Assembly (NCBI GenBank): GCA_023426545.1
Contig: JAFAAN010000037.1
Span: forward strand, 1-64,000
Direction: 5' to 3'
DNA: 64,000 bases
Source of the DNA: Pseudomonadota bacterium
GTDB taxonomy: Bacteria; Myxococcota; Myxococcia; Myxococcales; Myxococcaceae
In this document: piece by piece, positions 42,115-49,495 of the stretch
Layout of the letters: each line of letters starts with the position of its first letter
Position numbering within the stretch: position 1 is the first letter of the stretch
Notes under the pieces: generated by a model
Told to the model about the DNA's origin: nothing
The model's database searches: none
What the model saw: the letters and a program-made list of their open reading frames with translations, nothing else
Position numbers and translations under genes: made by a program

Positions 42115-43284
42115 ATGACGAAGACGCAGCGCACGCGCGCGGAGGACTTCCTGGAGCTGGTGGAGCGGAGCCGGCGCGGCCGACTCAAGCTCTACATCGG
42201 CTTCGCGGCCGGCGTGGGAAAGACGTACCGCATGCTGGAGGAAGCGCACGCGCTGAAGCGGCGCGGCGTGGACGTGGTGCTGGCCTTCGTGGAGCCACAC
42301 GGCCGCCCGGAGACGGCGGCCCTGGTAGCGGGCCTGGAGGTGGTGCCCCGCAAGCAGTACACGTACCGCGACGTCACCGTGGAGGAGATGGACCTGGACG
42401 CGGTGCTCGCGCGCAGGCCCCAGGTGGCGGTGGTAGACGAGCTGGCGCACACCAACCTGCCGGTGTGCCGCCACCGCAAGCGCTACCAGGATGTGGAGGA
42501 GCTGCTGGACGCGGGCATCAACGTCATCGGCGCCTTCAACGTCCAACATCTGGAGAGCCTCAACGACCTGGTGGAGCGCGCCACGGGCGTCACCGTGCGG
42601 GAGACGCTGCCCGACAGCTTCCTCAAGACGGCCGACCAGGTGGTGAACCTGGACCTGGCGGTGGAGGACCTGCACGAGCGGCTCCGGACGGGGAAGATCT
42701 ACGCGAAGGACAAGGTGCCGCAGGCGCTGGAGCGCTTCTTCCAGGAGGAGAACCTCGCCACCCTGCGCGAGCTGGCGCTGCGCGAGGTGGCGGAGAGCCT
42801 GGACCGCGCCACCGCGAGGCCGGCGCGGGGCGAGGGCGAGGAGGGCGCCCAGCGGAGCGCGGCCTGGGGCCGGGTGCTGGTGGCGCTGTCCAGCTATCCC
42901 CGGCACGCGGCGACGCTGCTGCGCCGGGGCTCGCGCATGGCGGGCCGGCTGAACACGGACTGGTTCGTCGTGTACGTGGAGACGCCGCGCGAGGCGCCGC
43001 ACCTCATCGACGCGGAGGCGCAGCGGCACCTGCTGACGAACATCGAGAAGGCGAAGGAGCTGGGCGCCGAGGTGGTGCGCCTTCGGGCGAGGGACCCGGT
43101 GGAGGGCATCCTGGACTTCGCGCACTCGCACGGGGTGGGCCACATCATCGTGGGGCGCTCGCATCAGCCCTGGTGGAAGCAGTGGCTGGGGCGCTCGGTG
43201 GACGCGCGGCTGGTGCGCGAGGGCCGGGGCTTCGACATCCACGTCGTCGCCTTCGAGCCGCCCGAGGAAGGACGGCGCCCATGA
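42115..43284 (+). CDS. KdpD-type sensor module without kinase domain
   Basis: 389 aa from ATG 42115 (AGGG just ahead). The N-terminal KdpD domain has Walker A GFAAGVGKT (residues 29-37), VVDELAHTNLP, HRKRYQDVEELLDAGI and FNVQHLESLNDLVE. A USP (universal stress) domain follows from about residue 240 (GRVLVALSSYPRHAATLLRR, to IIVGRSHQPWWKQWLG). In Escherichia coli these are the cytoplasmic input parts of one KdpD polypeptide; here the frame ends and a separate histidine kinase begins with a 4-nt overlap. Probably senses K+ or turgor cues and acts on the adjacent kinase. KdpC lies 28 bp upstream, so it is part of the kdp transcript. Confidence 0.92.
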   Translation: MTKTQRTRAEDFLELVERSRRGRLKLYIGFAAGVGKTYRMLEEAHALKRRGVDVVLAFVEPHGRPETAALVAGLEVVPRKQYTYRDVTVEEMDLDAVLARRPQVAVVDELAHTNLPVCRHRKRYQDVEELLDAGINVIGAFNVQHLESLNDLVERATGVTVRETLPDSFLKTADQVVNLDLAVEDLHERLRTGKIYAKDKVPQALERFFQEENLATLRELALREVAESLDRATARPARGEGEEGAQRSAAWGRVLVALSSYPRHAATLLRRGSRMAGRLNTDWFVVYVETPREAPHLIDAEAQRHLLTNIEKAKELGAEVVRLRARDPVEGILDFAHSHGVGHIIVGRSHQPWWKQWLGRSVDARLVREGRGFDIHVVAFEPPEEGRRP

Positions 43285-45125
43285 CGCTGCGCGCGCGGCT
43301 GCTCCTGGCGCAGGCCCCGCTGGCCCTGGCGCTGCTGCTGGTGGGCGCGGTGGCCGTGGGGACGCTGTCCCGGCTGGGGCATCTGGGGCCGCGGGTGTTG
43401 CAGGACAACTACCGCAGCGTCCTGGCGGCGCAGGGGGTGATGGCGCGGCTGGAGCGCATGGACAGCGCGGCGCTCATCATCATCGCGGGAGAGCGGCAGC
43501 GCGGGCTCGAGCAGCAGGCGGCGCAGCGCGGGCGCCTGGAGGCGCAGCTCCAGGTGCAGGAGGGTAACGTCACCGAGCCCGAGGAGGGCGAGGCGACGGC
43601 CCGGCTCCGCGCGGGCTGGCGGCGCTACGAGGAGGCCTACGACGCGTTCCTCGCCCAGCCGCCAGAGGCCGCGCGGGCGATGTACTTCCAGACGTTGGAG
43701 CCCGCCTACCTGGACGTGGTGGGGGCCGCGCGGGCCATCCTGGACCTGAACCAGGACGCGATGGTCCGCAAGAGCGAGGCGCTGCGCAGCCAGAGCACGC
43801 ACGTGAACACGGTGATGGTCACCGCGGTGCTGGTGGCCTTCGTGGCGGGGCTGCTCGCCTCGCAGTCGCTGACGAACCGGGCGCTGCGGCCGGTGTCGGT
43901 GCTGTCGCAGGCCGTGCGGCGCCTGGGCGAGGGCGACTACTCGGCGCGCGCGGTGGTGGACGGGAAGGACGAAATCGCGCGGGTGGGGCGGGACTTCAAC
44001 GCCATGGCGGAGGCGCTCCAGCAGTACCGGCGCAGCAGCCTGGGTGAGCTGCTCCAGGCGCAGGCCGCGTCGCAGGCGGCCATCGACAGCCTGCCGGACC
44101 CGGTGGTGGTGTTCTCCGCGGGCGGGAGCCTGCTCAACGTCAACCGCGCGGCGGAAGAGGTGCTGCGGCTGTCGCTGGAGTCGGGCGAGGACACGCTGAG
44201 GCGCGTGGTTCCCGAGGCGCGCGAGGTGCTGGAGCGGGTGCGCGAGCACGTGCTGCGTGGGTGGGGGGCCTATCAGCCGCGCGGATACGAGGAGGCGGTG
44301 CGGACGCCGCTCCCGGACGGAGACCGGTGGCTGCTGGCCCGGGGCAGCCCGGTGTATGGCGAGACGGGGGAGGTGGTGGGGGCCACGGTCATCCTCCAGG
44401 ACGTGACGCGGCTGCGGCGCTTCGATGAGCTGAAGAACGACCTGGTGGCCACGGTGGCGCACGAGTTCCGCACGCCGCTCTTGTCGCTGCGCATGGCGCT
44501 GCACCTGGTGACGGAGGGGGTGGTGGGGCCGATGACGGAGAAGCAGGCGGACCTGCTGTTCGTGGCGCGCGAGGACTGCGAGCGGTTGCAGGGCATCGTG
44601 GACGACCTGCTGGACCTGTCGCGCATCCAGGCGGGGGAGTACCAGCTGGAGAAGCGCAGGGTGCCTGCGGAGGAGCTGGTGGACGCGGCGCTGGAGGCGC
44701 AGCAGTCGGCGGCGGAGGCGCGCGGGGTCCGGCTGTCGAGGCAGGTGGGACTGGACGTGGAGCCGGTGGACGTGGACCCGGACCGGCTGGGGCTCGTGCT
44801 GGGGAACCTGGTGGGCAACGGCGTGCAGCACTCGCCACCGGGGGGCGAGGTGGTGGTGCGGGTGTCGAGGGGGGACTACGAGACGCGCTTCGAGGTGCGG
44901 GATACGGGGGAGGGGATTGCTCCGGACCAGCAGCTGCGCATCTTCGAGAAGTTCTATCGGGCGCCGGGCGCGCCACCCGGCGGCGCGGGGCTGGGGCTGT
45001 CGATTGCGAAGGACATCGTCCACGCGCACGGCGGCGACATCGGCGTCGTGAGCGCGCCCGACCAGGGCAGCACGTTCTGGTTCACGTTGCCCCGGCGGCA
45101 GGAGCCCGGGCCGGTGAGTTCGTAA
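43281..45125 (+). CDS. Membrane histidine kinase following the KdpD module
   Basis: 614 aa. Two transmembrane helices (about residues 8-30 and 175-197) enclose a ~140-residue helical periplasmic sensor, then come HAMP (TNRALRPVSVLSQAVRRLGE), PAS (AIDSLPDPVVVFSAGGSLLN), HisKA with VAHEFRTPL (H394) and an ATPase with N box NGVQHSPPGG, DTGEGI and GGAGLGLSIAKD. It overlaps the KdpD-like gene by 4 nt (ATGA). It has none of the four-helix membrane part of KdpD; instead it resembles general phosphate/stress-type sensor kinases. No KdpE-type regulator is found here; the next gene is a convergent PIN toxin. Confidence 0.93.
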   Translation: MTLRARLLLAQAPLALALLLVGAVAVGTLSRLGHLGPRVLQDNYRSVLAAQGVMARLERMDSAALIIIAGERQRGLEQQAAQRGRLEAQLQVQEGNVTEPEEGEATARLRAGWRRYEEAYDAFLAQPPEAARAMYFQTLEPAYLDVVGAARAILDLNQDAMVRKSEALRSQSTHVNTVMVTAVLVAFVAGLLASQSLTNRALRPVSVLSQAVRRLGEGDYSARAVVDGKDEIARVGRDFNAMAEALQQYRRSSLGELLQAQAASQAAIDSLPDPVVVFSAGGSLLNVNRAAEEVLRLSLESGEDTLRRVVPEAREVLERVREHVLRGWGAYQPRGYEEAVRTPLPDGDRWLLARGSPVYGETGEVVGATVILQDVTRLRRFDELKNDLVATVAHEFRTPLLSLRMALHLVTEGVVGPMTEKQADLLFVAREDCERLQGIVDDLLDLSRIQAGEYQLEKRRVPAEELVDAALEAQQSAAEARGVRLSRQVGLDVEPVDVDPDRLGLVLGNLVGNGVQHSPPGGEVVVRVSRGDYETRFEVRDTGEGIAPDQQLRIFEKFYRAPGAPPGGAGLGLSIAKDIVHAHGGDIGVVSAPDQGSTFWFTLPRRQEPGPVSS

Positions 45126-45134
45126 GGCTGTGCT

Positions 45135-45749
45135 TCAGGGCCGTTCGAGCGGCAGCGCCGGGAGGAGTTCCCGCACCTCGCTGATGAAGTTCGGAACGGA
45201 CTTCGCCAAGCCATCCAGCAGACGAGGGAAGGTGATGGGCGGGTTCTTCAGCATCTCCGCCTGGGTGCGCAGCAGCTCCAACATGGTGCTGGGGGATTGG
45301 CTGAGGAGGTTTTGCAGGAAGGTGTCCGCGTCCTGTGCCTGCATGGCCCGGGGGAGATGGTCCGCGCCGAAGTCGCGCAGGTTGTTGGTGACGAGGGTCT
45401 GCGCGCCAACGTGTACGGCTGCGGCCAGGACATGCCGGTCCTTGGGGTGATTCGTCATGGCCGGGACGAGGCGCTCGTAGCCGGACACCATCGCTTCGGG
45501 AAAGTGCCTGCGCATGGCTGAGACTCGGCGGTCAGCCTGCGCGGCGGTGAGCCCAATCTGTTCGATGAGGTTGCGCCGCACCTCTTCGAGGATCTCCTCC
45601 GTCCAGTAGACCTGGATGAGCCCTTCATCGGCGGCCAGGAGCAGGACGTCGCAGAGCGAAACAGGAATCAGGACGTTCGCATCGAGGACGACTGGGAACG
45701 GAGCGGGGCGCACGGCCCAGTCGTCTCTTTCCGGAGCCGCGTCTGTCAA
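45135..45749 (-). CDS. PIN-domain ribonuclease toxin (VapC-like)
   Basis: 204 aa. The N-terminal PIN domain has its acidic residues in place: D in VVLDANVLIPV, E in YWTEEILEEV, D in KDRHVLAAAVH and the NNLRDF loop with an additional Asp. These bind the metal for RNA cleavage. The C-terminal ~70 residues form a helical extension of the type seen in the larger VapC/PIN_3 proteins. The gene begins 14 nt after the antitoxin, the common order antitoxin-toxin. It is convergent with the KdpD-type kinase gene, with 9 bp between stops. It likely acts as a tRNA- or mRNA-cleaving toxin; target unknown. Confidence 0.88.
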   Translation of the reverse strand: MTDAAPERDDWAVRPAPFPVVLDANVLIPVSLCDVLLLAADEGLIQVYWTEEILEEVRRNLIEQIGLTAAQADRRVSAMRRHFPEAMVSGYERLVPAMTNHPKDRHVLAAAVHVGAQTLVTNNLRDFGADHLPRAMQAQDADTFLQNLLSQSPSTMLELLRTQAEMLKNPPITFPRLLDGLAKSVPNFISEVRELLPALPLERP

Positions 45750-45763
45750 CGATGGACTGGCGA

Positions 45764-46267
45764 CTACTCGTCGAACTCTGGGTAGCCACCCGCAGCCTGC
45801 GTGTCCTGCATCATCTCGGCCAGATTCGCGCGGCGCTCCGCCTTCCGGCGGGTCCGGAATTCGAGCACGTCCTGGGTGTAGACACGCCGGTGCGTGCCCG
45901 TTCGATGGAACGGAATCTTCCCTTCGTCGAGGAGCTGCACGAGGTACTGGCGCGACACGTTGAGCAGGTTGGCGGCCTGCTGTGTGGTGAGCTCCTTCTG
46001 GACGGGGACGATGGAGACGGCGTCACCCGAAGCCAGCACCGCAAGCAGCTGCTGGAGCAGCGTCAGGACGTCCTTGGGAAGAGGGAGCGCCTCATGATTG
46101 GGGCCAAGGAGGGTGAACCTTGGCTGGGCCCCTCGTCCGTGGAGCGTCTCGGTGATCAGCTTGGCCAGTTGCTGGACCTGCCCCAGTGTGCCCTCGGTCG
46201 CCGAGACAGGCTCCGAGACACGCGAGCGCGCATCGTTGGTCACTGAGTCGAGAGTGGCTGGCGTCAT
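45764..46267 (-). CDS. HTH (excisionase-type) antitoxin for the PIN toxin
   Basis: About 167 aa from ATG 46267; a longer frame starts at 46306 but has no coding character. The central winged HTH of the MerR/excisionase type (ELTTQQAANLLNVSRQYLVQ, then LLDEGKIPFHRTGTHRRVYT) binds DNA, and the C-terminal RKAERRANLAEMMQD region probably wraps the toxin. A position 14 nt upstream of the PIN gene fits a type II antitoxin. Its start ATGA overlaps the hemerythrin stop, and palindromes suited for autoregulation lie ~80 bp upstream. Confidence 0.85.
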   Translation of the reverse strand: MTPATLDSVTNDARSRVSEPVSATEGTLGQVQQLAKLITETLHGRGAQPRFTLLGPNHEALPLPKDVLTLLQQLLAVLASGDAVSIVPVQKELTTQQAANLLNVSRQYLVQLLDEGKIPFHRTGTHRRVYTQDVLEFRTRRKAERRANLAEMMQDTQAAGGYPEFDE

Positions 46268-46926
46268 ACGGGCCCCGCGGGACGCCTCCTGAGCGGCGCC
46301 TTCCAAGAAGAGGGCGCACTGCGAGCCGCAGTGCGCACACCAATTGGTGTAATACGGTGTATTACTCGACGCAAGTGCAGGTGTAGCCAGTGGCTAGCCA
46401 TGAGTAGGGGGCTAGCCATCTGACCCAAGTGCAAGCCCCTATGTGCGCTGGCAGGCGCCCAGGCGTTCGCCTGCCCCTCTAGCTTCTGCATCTCCTCGCG
46501 GCGGACCTCGGAGGCGGTGCGGACGATGTCCTTGCACGACATGCCCAGGTCCTGCTCGGTGACCTTCTGGCCGAGCTTGGGCAGCACGTCCCGCTCCTCC
46601 ATCGTGACGTGGTCCTTCACCACCTTCTCCAGCTCGCCGAACAGGGAGACCAGCTTCTGCGGGTCGTTGCGCGAGCGAATCATCTGGGCGATGAGCTGCG
46701 TCATCTCCCCGTGCTCCTCGATGGAGTCCTGAATCAGCGAGTCCCCCACCACCCGGCGCGCTGCGGGGTACACCCAGCGCTCCTCGATGGTGGTGTGCAA
46801 CGTGAGCGCCTCCGCGAGCTGGATGCCAAGCTCTCGCCTGCTCGCATCGTCCTTCGCCTCGCGACAGGCATCGAACAGCGCTTCCACCTCACGGTGCTGC
46901 TGAACCAACAGGTCAATCACGTCCAC
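46264..46926 (-). CDS. Hemerythrin-like protein with read-through tail
   Basis: 220 aa from GTG 46926 (AAGGAG, 8 nt upstream). Residues 1-150 form a hemerythrin-type four-helix bundle with iron ligands H11 and E15 (QQHREVE), H44 and E48 (HTTIEE), H72 (EEHGEM) and H107-x3-E (DHVTMEE), for a di-iron O2/NO-binding site. After about residue 152 the sequence changes to a His/Arg/Ser-rich tail without coding character, which runs through the palindromes of the antitoxin promoter and ends exactly at the antitoxin ATGA. The natural C-terminus was probably lost when the toxin-antitoxin pair arrived, or the tail is a functional fusion. Confidence 0.8.
   Translation of the reverse strand: MDVIDLLVQQHREVEALFDACREAKDDASRRELGIQLAEALTLHTTIEERWVYPAARRVVGDSLIQDSIEEHGEMTQLIAQMIRSRNDPQKLVSLFGELEKVVKDHVTMEERDVLPKLGQKVTEQDLGMSCKDIVRTASEVRREEMQKLEGQANAWAPASAHRGLHLGQMASPLLMASHWLHLHLRRVIHRITPIGVRTAARSAPSSWKAPLRRRPAGPV
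46337..46365. promoter_or_regulatory. Two overlapping palindromes, candidate antitoxin operator
   Basis: ACACCAATTGGTGT (46337-46350) is a perfect 14-bp palindrome. It overlaps by 2 bp a second one, GTAATAC-GGT-GTATTAC (46349-46365), with perfect 7-bp arms. They stand about 70-100 bp before the antitoxin start in a locally AT-rich stretch, where a type II system would bind to repress itself. Confidence 0.6.
46391..46419. repeat. Direct repeat with palindromic core GGCTAGCC
   Basis: TGGCTAGCCA at 46391-46400 is palindromic and GGCTAGCCAT occurs again at 46410-46419, 18 bp later. Both lie between the conserved hemerythrin domain and the putative operator. They may be additional binding sites or traces of insertion. 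Confidence 0.4.
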
Positions 46927-47135
46927 GTCTGCGCTCCTTGGAATCGGTTCCCGAGTTCCTCAACGGTCCGCACGCACGCGGGGGCACGCAATCACCGCTC
47001 CAGGCGCGCGGGGCCACGCCCGGCCGCTTCCTGGGACAACGCGGTGTCCGCGCCCACCCCGGAGTTGGCGGTTGCCGCACATCCGCTGCACACCGTGCTG
47101 GCCTTGCCCGCCGGATTGGGATGGAACAGGGGGGT

Positions 47136-47525
47136 ATGCGCTTGATTGGGATGATGGCTGGCGGCTCACCCCCTGGGGATGGCGACGAGGAGAACATCTT
47201 CTCCCGGGCCCGGGGCCCTTCGTTGTCGGAGCGGCAGACCCGGAAGGCCCTGCTGCTGGGGCTCGTGCTGCTGCTCCTGTGTGGCGTGTGGCTGTACCTC
47301 CAGGGCGGTGAGAACCGGGCCCTGAACGCGCTGTCGCCGGCGCAACGCGCGTCGCTCTTCCAGGAGACGCGAGAGTCCTTCCAGGAGCTGTGCACCGGCG
47401 ACGCGGGCACCAGCCGCTTCCCCAGGCGCTGCGCGCAGCTGGCGGACTTCCTCACCCGCTTCACGGAATGTGACGAAGCCTGCCGGCAGGAGATTGCCCC
47501 CGCGCTCGAGCGCGCCGTGCGCTGA
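47136..47525 (+). CDS. Small membrane-anchored protein with four Cys
   Basis: About 129 aa from ATG 47136 (alternatives 47121 and 47151; none has a well-spaced ribosome-binding site). A charged cytoplasmic part (ERQTRK) precedes one transmembrane helix (ALLLGLVLLLLCGVWLYLQG), and the ~80-residue outer part contains Cys in ELCTG, RRCAQ, TECDEACRQ, which could form two disulfides. It is divergent from the hemerythrin gene. Family unknown. Confidence 0.65.
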   Translation: MRLIGMMAGGSPPGDGDEENIFSRARGPSLSERQTRKALLLGLVLLLLCGVWLYLQGGENRALNALSPAQRASLFQETRESFQELCTGDAGTSRFPRRCAQLADFLTRFTECDEACRQEIAPALERAVR

Positions 47526-47851
47526 CCGCACCGCACCCGCCGCCCGGTGGACACGCGAAACAGAGACATGGGTTGTTTCACGGCGTGGGTGGGATTGGGA
47601 ACCGCCCGGAATTCAAGGCGCTCCGTGTCGACCTGGGTGATACGGACCGTGAGAGTTACCAGCCCGTGCACAGTTGGCTATCCTACGACTCGCGCGGCGT
47701 GAACATCGGCCGCACGGGTTCGAGGCTCCCGAGGGAGTCCGCGGAAGGATGGCGACATGTGCTGGCGCAGCGGGCCCCGGAAGACGGGGTGGCTCTCCAA
47801 CCGCCGGATGGCGGCCACGACGCACGCTCACGGTAGTGGGGAGGTCGCCCG
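47526..47851 (+). other. 326-bp non-coding leader of the chemoreceptor gene
   Basis: No convincing gene; an 87-codon plus-strand frame inside lacks coding character. An inverted repeat GAAACA...TGTTTC stands near 47559-47580, and a hairpin CTCCC-GA-GGGAG near 47727-47738. GGGGAGG precedes the GTG start of the chemoreceptor. A structured leader or promoter is possible; I recognise no riboswitch. Confidence 0.4.
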
Positions 47852-49447
47852 GTGCGTTTGAAGCTGAAGCAGAAGATGATGCTGTTGCCCGCGGTCGTCG
47901 CGGTGTTCCTGGTGGCCATCCTCGTGGTGTTCATGACCCTGGGCGCTCGCTCCGGCGGTGTGTACACGCGCATCAGCACCTCGCAGGTGCCCTCGGTGGA
48001 GCTGAGCCGCGAGGTGATGCACCGCTACCCGGGGCTGCACCGCGGGGTCTCCGCCGCGCTGACGGGCAAGACCGCGGGGGGACTGGAGCGCCTGCGCCCG
48101 GAGGTGAACGAGCTCCAGGCGAAGCTCGACCTCGCGCGGGGCGTGCCGGGCGCGGACGTGGCGCGGGTGGATGCGCTCAAGGGCGAGCTGTCCGCGTACT
48201 GGGCGGGCGCCGAGCAGGCGCTGGCGGCCGTGGTGACGGAGGACGCGCATGCGGCGTCCGCGCTCGCGGCGCTGGAGTCGCGGGCGGCGGCGCTGCGCGA
48301 GGCCCTGGAGAAGGCCGCGGCCGAGGATGGCGAGGCCGTGGTCGGCTCCTACAGGGAGGTGTCCGGGCTGCACAGCGCCACCACCTGGACCATCTGCGTG
48401 CTGGTGCTGCTGTGCATCGGGCTGACGGTGGGGCTGGCCATCTGGCTGCACCGCGAGGTGACGGTGCCGCTGGCGCAGCTGACCGACGTGGCCACGCGCA
48501 TCGCGGAGAAGGGCGACCTGACGCAGGCCATCGACGTGCGCGGCGAGGACGAGGTCGGGGAGCTGGCGCGGGGCTTCGAGGTGATGGTGAAGCGGCTGCG
48601 CGACGTGCCCACCACCATCCAGACGGTGGTGGAGGACCTGTCCGCCGCGGCGAAGACGCTGACGCAGGCCAGCAAGCAGCAGGTGGACTTCCTCACCAAC
48701 CAGTCCCGCAGCCTCACCGAGGCGAGCGCCACCATCGCCGAAATCGCGCAGACGTCCAGCATGGCCGCCAGCCGCGCGGAGATGGTACTGCGCGTCGCCG
48801 GGCAGGCGGATGCGTTCGGCGCGTCGGGGCAGGAGTCCATCGAGAAGAGCGCCGAGGGCCTCCAGCTGATTCGTCAGCGGGTGGGCGCGCTGGTGGGCAG
48901 CATCGCGCACCTGAGCGACCAGGCGGTGCACGCCGGTGAAATCATCAGCACCGTGAAGGACCTGGCGGACCAGTCCAACGTGCTCGCGCTCAACGCGGCC
49001 ATCGAGGCGGCGCGCGCGGGTGAGGAGGGCCGGGGCTTCGCGGTGGTGGCGCGGGAGATGCGCGCGCTCAGCGGCCAGTCGCTGGGGAGCACCCAGCGCA
49101 TCGGCAAGATCCTGCTCGAAATCAACCAGGCCATCCGCCAGACGGTGGGCATCGCCGAGGGCGACAGCGAGCAGATGGAGGAGAGCATCGAGCAGGTGCT
49201 CTCCTCGGCCAACACGCTGAAGGAAATCACCACGGTGGTGCAGGAGAGCAGTCAGGCCGCGCGCCAGATTGTCGCCTCCGTCACCCAGCAGAACGCGGGC
49301 ATCGCGCAGATGACCGACGTGATGACGACGCTGTCCTCCATGATGGCGGACGTGGTGACGGCCACGATGACGGCCGAGGAGGCCGTGACGCGCATCAACG
49401 CGTCGCTGGGCCAGCTGGAGGCGCTGTCCACCGGCTTCCGCGTCTGA
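47852..49447 (+). CDS. Methyl-accepting chemotaxis protein
   Basis: 531 aa from GTG 47852 (GGGGAGG upstream). TM1 spans about residues 9-31, a ~140-residue helical periplasmic domain follows, TM2 is near residues 173-195 (TICVLVLLCIGLTVGLAIWL) and is followed by HAMP (VTVPLAQLTDVATRIAEKGD). The signalling hairpin is highly conserved: VKDLADQSNVLALNAAIEAA and RGFAVVAREMRALS. No che genes adjoin, so it would act on a remote chemosensory array. The signalling domain starts with QVDFLTNQSRSLTEASATIA, typical for myxobacterial receptors. Confidence 0.95.
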   Translation: MRLKLKQKMMLLPAVVAVFLVAILVVFMTLGARSGGVYTRISTSQVPSVELSREVMHRYPGLHRGVSAALTGKTAGGLERLRPEVNELQAKLDLARGVPGADVARVDALKGELSAYWAGAEQALAAVVTEDAHAASALAALESRAAALREALEKAAAEDGEAVVGSYREVSGLHSATTWTICVLVLLCIGLTVGLAIWLHREVTVPLAQLTDVATRIAEKGDLTQAIDVRGEDEVGELARGFEVMVKRLRDVPTTIQTVVEDLSAAAKTLTQASKQQVDFLTNQSRSLTEASATIAEIAQTSSMAASRAEMVLRVAGQADAFGASGQESIEKSAEGLQLIRQRVGALVGSIAHLSDQAVHAGEIISTVKDLADQSNVLALNAAIEAARAGEEGRGFAVVAREMRALSGQSLGSTQRIGKILLEINQAIRQTVGIAEGDSEQMEESIEQVLSSANTLKEITTVVQESSQAARQIVASVTQQNAGIAQMTDVMTTLSSMMADVVTATMTAEEAVTRINASLGQLEALSTGFRV

Positions 49448-49455
49448 CGCCGCGC

Positions 49456-49481
49456 GGGGGCCACCAGCGCCGGTGGCCCCC
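49456..49481. terminator. Strong hairpin between convergent mcp and fhs
   Basis: GGGGGCCACC and GGTGGCCCCC pair over 10 bp with a six-base loop. It stands 9 bp after the chemoreceptor stop and 15 bp from the fhs stop on the other strand, so it can serve both. No long U-run follows. Confidence 0.7.
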
Positions 49482-49495
49482 CGCCCCTCCGGGCG

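Noticed and set aside
46337..46419. CRISPR-like or attachment-site repeat array
   Set aside because: Only two short repeats with different cores; spacing and number do not fit CRISPR, and no integrase is near.
47573..47836. 87-codon plus-strand frame between the small Cys protein and the chemoreceptor
   Set aside because: No ribosome-binding site, no domain, composition unlike the neighbouring genes; treated as leader sequence.
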